A DNA stretch of 21,387 nucleotides from Basidiobolus ranarum. Taxonomy: Eukaryota > Basidiobolomycota > Basidiobolomycetes > Basidiobolales. Each line of letters opens with the position of its first letter. The first letter of the stretch is position 1. The stretch lies in NCBI GenBank assembly GCA_040143965.1, contig JASJQH010007081.1, positions 1 through 21,387 on the forward strand, written 5' to 3'. This document shows positions 11,809 through 19,169 of this stretch, in pieces. The translations under genes were made by a program, and so were the position numbers. The notes below the pieces were generated by a model that made no database searches, had not been told where the DNA came from, and worked only from the letters and a program-made list of their open reading frames with translations.

Positions 11809-12210
11809 ATGCGATATCTACTATTTCTAACGTTGACAAGCTCCCAATACTTACTAGCATCATGTCAGTCTTCTTCAGAGGCCAATTCAAGTTTAGGAAC
11901 ATCCACTACTAAAATCCCCTATATACTAGGTGGGGTGCTTTCAATTATTGTGGTGATATTGGCAATTGTCTACATCATATACCGAGGGTGGAGGATGTTG
12001 GCTTATCGCAAGGAGCATAAACGTAGAGTCCAACTGGCGTTAGAAGACCGCCAGATTCATGCATCGAGAAATGATACGGAGTTACCTCAATATTCCATTA
12101 GAGCTTCTCAAGTAACTCTACCAAGTAGCATAGTAGAAACTTTATCAGTTGGTATTCAACTGAAATCGTATGTATCACCACCACCACCTATTTACAGTAC
12201 TTCCGGTTAA
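11809..12210 (+). CDS. Small single-pass membrane protein with LPxY and PPxY motifs
   Basis: 133 residues, one exon. A hydrophobic N-terminus with small residues near 17-19 looks like a signal peptide. A short Ser/Thr/Asn-rich ectodomain (about 20-35) with N-x-S sequons precedes one strong transmembrane helix (about 37-58), then an Arg/Lys-rich stop-transfer segment (59-73). This implies type I topology with the C-terminus in the cytosol. The tail has LPQY (92-95) and ends with four prolines followed by IY (124-129), containing PPIY. Both fit L/P-P-x-Y ligands of WW domains such as those of Rsp5/Nedd4 ubiquitin ligases. I recognise no family. By analogy it could be a cargo adaptor or a plasma-membrane/vacuolar protein sorted by Rsp5, but that is inference. 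TATA box and TGAGTCA lie immediately upstream. Confidence 0.7.
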   Translation: MRYLLFLTLTSSQYLLASCQSSSEANSSLGTSTTKIPYILGGVLSIIVVILAIVYIIYRGWRMLAYRKEHKRRVQLALEDRQIHASRNDTELPQYSIRASQVTLPSSIVETLSVGIQLKSYVSPPPPIYSTSG

Positions 12211-12667
12211 TGTACATAGTAAAAGTGGGTTCGTAATTCAGGAATTAAATCCATCTGCCACGTAATCTAAACTAATACTCAGTTGACTTCTCATAGTTTA
12301 ACTCGTCAATGTCTGAGGTTTTCTTACTCTACAGATACACCAATACAAATAGGACTGAAGTGACAGAAATTTAGCTACATATAGTGAGTGGTACAATTTA
12401 TTATATAAAGCCCTCAAGCATGTACATACCTCATTGTGAATACTAAACCGAATTAGGGTCACAGAATACAATTGGATCTCACCTTATGTGACTTCTTAAT
12501 TGCATACATTGTTTACTCAGTATCAAATCGAATAATTATGATAGTGATGGCATTTACCACTTTCCTGTTAAAATGATAAAACTTGGTAACTTGCTTATAT
12601 TTAAGAAATAATTACAAGAAATACGAAAACTGAATCGTGAGTAAATGCATGCATTTATTCAAATATC

Positions 12668-12682
12668 ATATATATATATATA
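12668..12682. repeat. (AT)n microsatellite
   Basis: Fifteen bases of uninterrupted alternating A and T in the convergent spacer. Likely a simple slippage tract. Confidence 0.9.
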
Positions 12683-12845
12683 GACTGTATTAGATGAGGG
12701 TCCCGTTCTCTCTCAGAACCACTAGTTCTAATATTTTGAAGAGTGATTCTGGTGACAAATAAGGATACCTAATGCACGAAGTTTCTTAAAGAACAACATA
12801 ATAAGAAGGAATACCCGCTATCCTTCAATAATAACCATAGTCATC

Positions 12846-12851
12846 TTTATT
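12846..12851 (-). terminator. Poly(A) signal of the small zinc-finger gene
   Basis: AATAAA on the minus strand, about 64 nt past the stop codon at 12915, a suitable distance for 3' end formation. Confidence 0.5.
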
Positions 12852-12914
12852 GATAAGCATAATTTTCACCAAAGTAACAGAGCACATATATTCGTTGAGA
12901 AAATTCGAGATCAT

Positions 12915-13148
12915 TTACGCAGCTAACTCTACAAAACCAGGAAAGCATTGATCCAAAGGTTTTCCGTGCTTATTTTCAGAATGTTCAGATAATGCTTTGG
13001 ACCGGATGGTACATAAGAACGTCTGTCTACAGGTTTGACAAACAACAGTCTGTGCTTTCTCATTCGCCTTTAGTTGACTTGTGGAGCCTTTGCTGTTTTT
13101 GGCGGCGTTTCGTTCGCGTTTATGTAGGGCTTTTTGACCGTTACCCAT
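12915..13148 (-). CDS. ZNF706/At2g23090-type small zinc-binding protein
   Basis: 77 residues. The start MGNGQKA.., a basic low-complexity N-terminus (1-33, as in 4F5/SERF-like proteins), then C37-x2-C40-x15-H56-x4-H61 and a C-terminal CFPGF motif match the short zf-met2 family of plant At2g23090 and human ZNF706. Length and motif order are normal for the family, so the gene looks intact. Members are small, basic and probably nuclear or RNA/protein-chaperone related; their biochemical role is poorly defined. Two bases before the ATG is a TTACTTAG acceptor, and a GTATAT donor lies 70 nt further upstream (13220-13151). This is the local intron size, so a 5' UTR intron is likely though unproven. 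It is convergent with the membrane protein gene. Confidence 0.9.
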   Translation of the reverse strand: MGNGQKALHKRERNAAKNSKGSTSQLKANEKAQTVVCQTCRQTFLCTIRSKALSEHSENKHGKPLDQCFPGFVELAA

Positions 13149-13887
13149 GTCTAAGTAAAATGATGATGATGTATTAGAGAAGCAGTTGAAGAGGCAGTGC
13201 CATCTTCATGGGTTATATACCTTTAGTACTCCTTATTATTCGCCCCCTCTCCTCTCACCATAATCGAGGGGTGAGATAACTAACAATGTGGCTCTTCTGC
13301 CATGAGCTACTGATGAAACCACTGTCCCTAAATCCCATCCTCTTACCAAAAAAGTCCAATCGAACTCGTTGATGTTTGGCCATTATACTTGAACAATTTC
13401 AGGGGCTCAATGTACCGGTATTGCCTATCATCACCATCAACTTCAACTCATGTTTAAATAGTCAAATATCGTAGCTCAGTTTCAGGAGCCAATATGTCCC
13501 CTAAAAGATACATCAGTATCCGTCAATATCTCAACAACTTCACCAAAATTCGATACAGATAATATGGTTTATAAAATAAGCATAATAGCGACCATAATCG
13601 CGACCAAGTACATATACTATTATAAAATAAATGAATCAGCAAGGCTTTCACAAAAGCAGTCTCGGAGTGGGGGATGAGCATGTCAGACAGTAATTAATGT
13701 GAGATTGTCATCAAAAGGGCGCAACAACAGTGTTATATTCAGTATAGTGACAGGAAGAGAAAGGTCAATATGCATCTATCAGATTCTATTTTCAAAAGGT
13801 AGCAAACAAAGGGGAAATACAAAGAGAACAGAAAATACAAGGAAGTGTGTATTAAAAAGAAATAAGACATTGGTTCAATGGTGAGAT
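13149..13887. other. Intergenic spacer upstream of the small zinc-finger gene
   Basis: About 740 bp holding the 5' flank (and probable 5' UTR intron) of the small zinc-finger gene and the 3' flank of the AHC1-like gene, both on the minus strand. Open frames here have no recognisable protein features. I see no RNA gene or strong repeat. Confidence 0.55.
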
Positions 13888-15533
13888 TCATCGAATCTCC
13901 TGCGTTTGACAGTACTGCTGCTCAGTTTGATACAATCGGCCTCTATCCGAACGGTCAACAAATTTTTGGTATACTTCAGCTGCTCGACGCTTATGGTATT
14001 CATAGCAATCAGAATCACTATCCTCATCCTCAGATATAAACCTAGGGGCAGGCCTTTTTCGTGGATACGATTGAACAACTGTCTTTCGTACCGGTGAAGT
14101 TGATGGTGAAGAAGAATCGGATGAGGAAACATCACTGTCTGATGAACTTGAATCGTTCTTCTCAGAGTTCGAGGAGCTGTCGGTGAAAATACGGGACATG
14201 CTGGTGGGATATTTTTTTCCTGAACGCGGGGCAACGGGGAATCCAGTTGAAACTGATTTGGTTGCTGCCGCACTAACTTCTCGTTCGAAATTCATATTAG
14301 CTTCTTGTATCATATCCTCGTCCAAATCTAAATCAATTTCTTCCTCTTGAACCTCAATTTTATGCTATACAGTGATTTTATATTAGTTGCTGAATAATTC
14401 AATCTTTGCACCAACAATATTAGCGTTACCTCGACCGGTGCTTTGCGTGGTTTGTTAACGCTCTTTTTGGCTGTGGCTGGCTTTTTCGTTTTTTCCGGAG
14501 TAGTAACGGCAACACTAGGAGTAGTGGTGGTGGCGGTAGGCTTACTTTTTCTGTAAAATTCTCGAAATATTAGTATTTTCTCGTTATCTCTGAGAGTCAT
14601 AGTTGGTAAATACCTTGCTGTTGATGGTTGAGCTTTTTGAACACGGTTGGCTCGACGTATACCCGAGCCTCCAGTGTGTCGTCGCCTGCATGGATGATCA
14701 GCAGGAACCTCGGATTCGTCCTTTAAATATTTACGTTACATTGAGTTATTTCATATTTAGGTTACCGAAAAAAATAGCTTATACTTACAACATGGGTTCC
14801 GCATTCTCTATGACATTGTTCAATGTTTGGAAATTCTAGTCTATGAGCAATTCGACAATGGTTGACAAATCCTTGAAGAGTGGCAAAATTACACCGATTG
14901 CAATCTGGACAAAACATTCTGTTGTAAGAAGGTAAAAGTAATTAGATCATGTAACAAATTCAAAGATAGGAATCAGCAAATCGATGCTTATATACATACT
15001 TAACATATGTACCATCTTCACTTCTGCTGTACAAAGGCGTGGTGTTGGACTCCTTTGCCGGTTTTCGAGGGATTCGTTTGGTTTGCTTTTTGGGCTTAGG
15101 AGGAGGACTAGGCTCGGGAATAAATTCTGCTGTAATATCGGGAGCATGGACGCGTCGAATACGAGGCTGGAAATCTGAAAACAAAAAAAGCATCATGTTT
15201 AGAAAATGGCCTGGTATTGGTACTTATATGAAGATATTGAAAAAATCGAAGAGGTAATTCAAGTGAATATTTACAGAAATTCATATATAACTCATTTTTA
15301 AGAAATAATACAGTACTCGTGTAAGGTAAAGAAATTCCAAATAGAAATAAACTTATAAAATGCCCACCTTGAGATACTAAAAATCTTAACTCTTCTATAC
15401 ACTCTTCACCTCTTTCCAACTCCATCTTAATCGCCGCAAGCTCACGTCTCTTAAGTAATATTTCTAGGTCAAATTGAGCTTCGAGGACGCTTCGAATTTT
15501 ATTTATAGCTGAGGGATCTGTTGAAACGACCAT
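13888..15533 (-). CDS. AHC1-like C2H2 zinc-finger protein, probable HAT complex subunit
   Basis: Six minus-strand exons join in phase: 15533-15368, 15174-15000, 14918-14789, 14720-14614, 14550-14430 and 14364-13888, giving 391 residues. The first 55 residues form a helical, Leu/Glu-rich segment (..ILLKRRELAAIKMELERG..). The motif 'LYSRSEDGTYVK' leads into C117-x2-C120-x13-H134-x4-H139 with L-Q-G-F-V-N-H-C-R-I-A-H and E-F, then 'CGTHV' and a D-H-P-C-R-R motif. That block matches the conserved zinc finger of fungal Ahc1, a subunit of the ADA histone acetyltransferase complex, whose metazoan counterpart is linked to YEATS2 of ATAC. The C-terminal 200 residues are disordered: a Lys/Thr/Pro-rich stretch, an acidic patch, a Ser/Asp-rich stretch and a basic end. 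The first intron is long (193 nt) with a weak GTGGGC donor; the others are 63-78 nt. It is likely nuclear. Assignment is by motif recall. Confidence 0.82.
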
Positions 15534-15655
15534 GACTGAAGTACAAGTGCATAGGACTTCAAAGTATTCGGATGGAGAATGTAGGCTTTATTTTCCTATC
15601 AAATAAAAGGAAAAGACTTTCGACAAAAAGAGCTTTTTATCCGAAGCTGAAGGGC

Positions 15656-15913
15656 TTTTTTTACGAACGGGAAGATTTTTTGGTGAAAGTGTATATGTTG
15701 GAGTAGGATTATATAAGAAGTGACTTCGTAGCTCTTTTAAACCAATATCGGGATTTTTTACTGTGTAGTTTAGATTCTACTTAACGTAGGGAAATTTTCT
15801 CGACTTTTTTTCTTTCTATTTAATATTAGCTCTTGAACATTAAGCTTCGAGCCGGATCTCATTTAAATATTACTACTCTATATAAATATCAACCTGGACT
15901 GTTCGTAAAAAAA
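15656..15913. repeat. 258-bp segment bounded by 13-bp inverted repeats
   Basis: TTTTTTTACGAAC at 15656-15668 is repeated exactly as its reverse complement at 15901-15913. The ends could be terminal inverted repeats of a tiny non-autonomous element, but seven of the 13 bases are a T-run. I see no target-site duplication, so chance is possible. Confidence 0.3.
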
Positions 15914-15916
15914 TGA

Positions 15917-16006
15917 GCCATTGGTTGGTATCGAACCCTAGCCCTCAATTAATCAAGTATACTTCGAAACAGAACCCATAGTCGGCACTGATTGACCCGT
16001 CATGGC
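15917..16006 (-). other. Decayed class II tRNA-like or tRNA-derived pol III element
   Basis: On the minus strand, a 90-nt unit starts GCCAT and ends ATGGC (five acceptor pairs). It has a plausible 4-bp D stem (GGTC with GACT), a perfect B-box-like GGTTCGATACC, and a seven-T pol III terminator (complement of 15907-15913) three bases after the acceptor. The T stem pairs only in two positions and I find no good anticodon stem. It is therefore not a functional tRNA; a tRNA pseudogene or SINE head fits best. Confidence 0.4.
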
Positions 16007-16017
16007 CCTAACCCTAA
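16006..16017. promoter_or_regulatory. Telo-box: two exact CCCTAA units
   Basis: CCCTAACCCTAA is two exact copies of the common fungal telomere repeat. A further AACCCTAA lies at 16115-16122 and a degenerate copy near 15934. In fungi, AACCCTAA is bound by Tbf1/Teb1-type Myb factors at promoters. Position about 255 bp upstream of the RING start suggests a promoter element; it touches the 5' end of the tRNA-like unit. Confidence 0.45.
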
Positions 16018-16111
16018 ATATCCCCCAATCATTGAATGAGCGAGGAAGATTAGATACTATCTGATGAGACCGCATATCGTGACAGCATATAGCGTTAGTA
16101 AGTCTATCCCA

Positions 16112-16122
16112 CCTAACCCTAA
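16112..16122. promoter_or_regulatory. Second telo-box (CCTAACCCTAA)
   Basis: Eleven bases of telomere-type repeat, 150 bp upstream of the RING gene start. Contains the full AACCCTAA Tbf1/Teb1-type core. Confidence 0.45.
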
Positions 16123-16271
16123 TACAAACCCCATTTACCTGGTTTCGTTCTCCTATATATTAGCTCTAAATATTAACCGATCACATGATTCAGCAGCCTT
16201 GCATTTGAAATTATCTGCTACAAAGGGTTACCGAGTCATAGATAGCTACCTAAGCCTCTTGAGAAGTGAGC

Positions 16272-17156
16272 ATGTCTGTTCAACTTGACTTACTCCAATG
16301 TCCTATATGCCTGGATATTGTTAATAAGCCACGTGAAACGCTGTGTTGTCACCAGCTACTTTGTCTAGACCATATTTCCCAGCTTCAACGGTGCCCTTCT
16401 TGTCGATATCAACCACTACGAGTTCAGTGCAACGTTCTTGCAGAGAGATTGATTGGCATTCAACCAGTTGATTGTCCTTTCGGCTGCACAGAAAATGTCA
16501 TCAGAAGTAACCTATCTGAACATAAGCGTATCTGTCAACAGCGACCTTTCTCTTGTCCATTTCACAGTTGTAGCGAAACTTCTTTCACTAAAGAGCCTAA
16601 TGAGCATTTTGGTATTTTAGCATTCAAGAATCATCTTATGGATAAACATGGTGACTTAATATTAGAGAGACTTCATTTACTTACTGAAGAATCGAACCTT
16701 TTTCAAAGTACCTCGATTCGTAACTTGGAGCCAGTAAGTGATAGGAGTCATATGCAAGATAAGCATCCAGATCCTATTGCACCTCGTTATAATTCTCGTG
16801 GCATAGTGGCTAGACTAGGGATAAATGGAAAGTACTATTGTGGGCAAGCGTTACCTGGTTTCTGTTGTCCTAACTGTGATGGTCACTGTGGGCCAGGGAA
16901 TGGGTGTAACTGTCCTGACTGCATGAAGCATGATGTAGAAGCTCGGAGACTTCCATATAGGTCGCTAGTTAACAGAGAAGGTTTTACCGCACGCAGATCT
17001 GATGCTATATTTCGTTTTTATTGTGGCAGAAAAGTCTTGGATGGTTATGCTGACTCTGATGGACACTGTGGTCCAACTGTTGGCCCAAATTGTGATTCTT
17101 GTGCTCTACTTGATAGGCAAGCACTGTCATTATATGCTAATTTAAATCCAAGATGA
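16272..17156 (+). CDS. RING/TRAF-type zinc-finger protein with duplicated Cys-rich C-terminal module
   Basis: 294 residues, single exon. The first ATG is at 16272; the in-frame GTG upstream is not a likely start. An N-terminal RING finger: C10, C13, C25, H27, C31, H34, C41, C44, with His instead of Cys at the sixth ligand. TRAF-type zinc fingers follow: C68-x3-C72-x11-H84-x3-C88, then C95-x4-C100 with H121 and H126. This arrangement is typical of TRAF-like E3 ubiquitin ligases, but no MATH domain follows. Instead residues 175-217 and 235-277 form a repeat: G-[IF]-[VT]-A-R .. Y-C-G .. D-G-H-C-G-P-x2-G-x2-C-x2-C, spaced C-x14/15-C-x7-C-x2-C. The copies are about 60 residues apart and could each bind a metal. 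I cannot name this module. Likely an E3 ligase or adaptor; target unknown. Telo-boxes lie upstream. Confidence 0.85.
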   Translation: MSVQLDLLQCPICLDIVNKPRETLCCHQLLCLDHISQLQRCPSCRYQPLRVQCNVLAERLIGIQPVDCPFGCTENVIRSNLSEHKRICQQRPFSCPFHSCSETSFTKEPNEHFGILAFKNHLMDKHGDLILERLHLLTEESNLFQSTSIRNLEPVSDRSHMQDKHPDPIAPRYNSRGIVARLGINGKYYCGQALPGFCCPNCDGHCGPGNGCNCPDCMKHDVEARRLPYRSLVNREGFTARRSDAIFRFYCGRKVLDGYADSDGHCGPTVGPNCDSCALLDRQALSLYANLNPR

Positions 17157-17239
17157 ACTACCACCCACTACTTCACTATCTCCATCTAGCCCACAATTAT
17201 TGTTTAAACTCACCCTATTTCCTAATATACCTATTGCCA

Positions 17240-17245
17240 AATAAA
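17240..17245 (+). terminator. Poly(A) signal of the RING gene
   Basis: AATAAA, 83 nt past the stop codon, within an AT-rich 3' flank. Confidence 0.6.
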
Positions 17246-17611
17246 GATATTTCTTTTCTTATTTTCCACTGTAATACATAATAATAATAAACTATTTGTT
17301 GAAGTATTTTGGGAGTTTGTTGAAAGTGGTTTGGAGAACTAGAAGAATTGATGGTTTTCACTTATTGATTTATTGAGTAGAAAGTTGTCATTTATGGTTT
17401 TTTTAAGATGTAAATAAACAGACATGTATAATATGCTAAAGAAGGTCCCAGTGACATGTGTGTAGAATTTAAGGCTTTTAGGAAAAGTTTGGAAATCTAT
17501 ATATCTGAGAACTCCCAAGTTGGTAAAAATATTCTTAGTAAATTCCTCCAGAGAATAGTGAGTGATCTCTTAATTCCATATGGAATAACCAAGTACTAAG
17601 CTATATATGCC

Positions 17612-17621
17612 TATATAAATA
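17612..17621 (+). promoter_or_regulatory. Orphan TATA box
   Basis: TATATAAATA of the same quality as those at the live genes here, 33 bp before an ATG at 17654. That ATG opens a frame of only 27 codons, ending FIIKATIQVALGLS. Either a remnant promoter or chance in AT-rich DNA. Confidence 0.25.
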
Positions 17622-18017
17622 CTTAGGCTATGCCAATTTCAACACTACACTAGATGGACTTCAATATTACAAAGTATCCACAACCTTACATTTTCATCAT
17701 CAAAGCAACCATCCAAGTAGCACTAGGCCTATCCTGAATTTGGATAGGTATAGTAATCAAGAATCTAATGCCAATAGCCAATCATGCACTCTCCAGTACT
17801 CCCCTATAATTGCTCATTGGTTATTACTAATACAATCCTCTACCAATCATCCCAAAGGCACATATGATTTTCCCAATGTTTGATATTAGTCATTACATAT
17901 TTGAGTTTATACAAGATATTTTCCAAACTTACAGAAATAAGTTAAGATTTAAAAGAGTTGCACTGTAAAAAATTCAAGTTCAAGGCTGTAAGGCCAGCAT
18001 CATAAAGATATTTTTAA

Positions 18018-18293
18018 GACTACTCTAAGCAAAGCTGTTGTACTGATATAATAGAAGTGCCATATTTTCAAAGAGTGGTCAGTAAGTTGAAAGATATAGG
18101 ATTGAGTGTATTGAGGCCCATGTATGATGCGCTCAAATATAGTTTTCTTCAGCCACATACCAAGCCAAAGAGATCAATAAGATTTGTTAGTGATACTGCT
18201 CCAACTTGACTGGCATTAAGGAACCTGCACGAAGTAGAAGCATTCCTTGAAGTAGATGATGAACCTAGTGTACTTGGGATAGAGTCAAGTTAG
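18018..18293 (+). pseudogene. Unidentified coding relic
   Basis: Ninety-one codons in one frame read like a globular protein (for example VVSKLKDIGLSVLRPMYDAL, and later LRNLHEVEAFLEVDDEPSVL) but are interrupted by about one break, with no start codon context or continuation I can follow. The rest of the region does not supply an obvious partner. It may be a fragment of a dead host gene or of a mobile element. I do not recognise the family. Confidence 0.35.
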
Positions 18294-18574
18294 ATAATTT
18301 AAGCTTTCCTTAGTCCAATGTGTATAAAGTAGTGTATGGCTCAATTACAGTATTGAAAATTGAATATACCATGGGGATTTTAGAAACACATCAGTGCCAG
18401 TAGTAATGAATGGAAATCGGCCTCCACTTCTATTTCATATCACTTCATATCATGAATACATTGTTTTTAACAAATCCAAGGTGGGCAGGCAGCTCTCACT
18501 GAATGCTTATGAACAAAATTCTTAGATAGTGCAAGATATCTCAGTTTAGTCAGACATATTGCATTCCAGATTAA

Positions 18575-18784
18575 TCAGAAACTCGAGAATACAATAAATC
18601 TTAACGCTGGGTAAATATCATCTCGGATAAAAATCCATTCAAAATATTCCCAGGTAACTGAAGCATCACCAACTTTATACAGACTAATACCAAAACTGCT
18701 TTCGTCGTCGGACAAATAATAAGTTAAAAACGTTATTTCCGTCCACATTTCTCCACAATATATTGGCGTAATTGAACAGATCAT
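18575..18784 (-). CDS. Unidentified 69-aa frame, possibly an exon or relic
   Basis: A 69-codon frame starting with ATG. Its composition (many W, Y, F, D, E; segment KVGDASVTWEYFEWIFIRDD) looks more like real protein than AT-rich noise. There is no signal peptide or known motif, and no TATA, poly(A) signal or adjoining exon that I can join. It could be a small gene, an isolated exon or a decayed fragment. Confidence 0.25.
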   Translation of the reverse strand: MICSITPIYCGEMWTEITFLTYYLSDDESSFGISLYKVGDASVTWEYFEWIFIRDDIYPALRFIVFSSF

Positions 18785-19111
18785 TTACTAATTAAGGTAA
18801 AATTAAAACATGTGTGACAAAGAGTTCCCAAATGAATGTACCGATGGAGGCTTATTTGCTGGCTCACAGCTTGAGCTACTCTAAAGTTTGGTTTGAATGT
18901 TGGAGAGGTGCGGAATTTGAATTCATCGCCATCTTGTGAGCATATTTCAAAATTCATTTAACCATTTAGGCCGTTAGACTATATACTACTTTAATGCTCT
19001 GTGGGTAAAAGGAAAGATAGCCTTGCTAAATGTAGACGGTCAGCACAGATAGAAATTCTACAAACTAAAGGTTCATCTGGAATCGAAACTATGAAATCTC
19101 TCATACTTCAT

Positions 19112-19119
19112 TATAAATA
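19112..19119 (+). promoter_or_regulatory. TATA box of the LPMO gene
   Basis: TATAAATA, 50 bp before the ATG at 19170; a strong core-promoter match at a suitable spacing. Confidence 0.6.
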
Positions 19120-19169
19120 CCGAAGGGTAGGTGCTAGTGGTTGTTCAGTAAAGCTTCTCTACTACTGCA

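Larger units (their letters stand above)
12211..12914. other. AT-rich intergenic spacer between convergent genes
   Basis: About 700 bp separating two convergent genes. I see no open frame with protein-like composition. It holds a 15-nt alternating AT tract (12668-12682) and, near its right end, a minus-strand poly(A) signal for the zinc-finger gene. Confidence 0.6.
15534..16271. promoter_or_regulatory. Divergent promoter spacer with telo-boxes and tRNA-like element
   Basis: 738 bp between the divergent starts of the AHC1-like gene (-) and the RING gene (+). It contains a TATATAAATA at about 15880, a 13-bp inverted repeat (15656-15668 with 15901-15913), a decayed tRNA-like unit and three telomere-repeat-like motifs, each listed separately. 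No protein gene is supported here. Confidence 0.6.
17157..19169. other. Gene-poor 2-kb region with coding relics
   Basis: No intact recognisable gene between the RING gene and the LPMO gene. It holds a strong TATATAAATA (17612-17621) that precedes a 27-codon frame at 17654, a coding-like relic at 18018-18293 (+), and a 69-codon frame with protein-like composition at 18575-18784 (-). A short stretch at 18810-18920 (+) also reads like protein in two frames. Together these suggest decayed genes or mobile-element remains, of unknown family. Confidence 0.5.

Noticed and set aside
13875-14273. 132-codon minus frame overlapping the last exon of the AHC1-like gene
   Set aside because: A shadow frame; the 13888-14364 frame joins the upstream exons in phase and has the expected disordered acidic tail.
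15917-16006. Functional tRNA gene
   Set aside because: Acceptor, D-stem and B-box are present, but the T stem is mostly unpaired and no anticodon stem-loop can be drawn.
16064-16288. 74-codon frame upstream of the RING gene
   Set aside because: It overlaps the RING start in another frame, has no motif, and covers a telo-box and promoter sequence.
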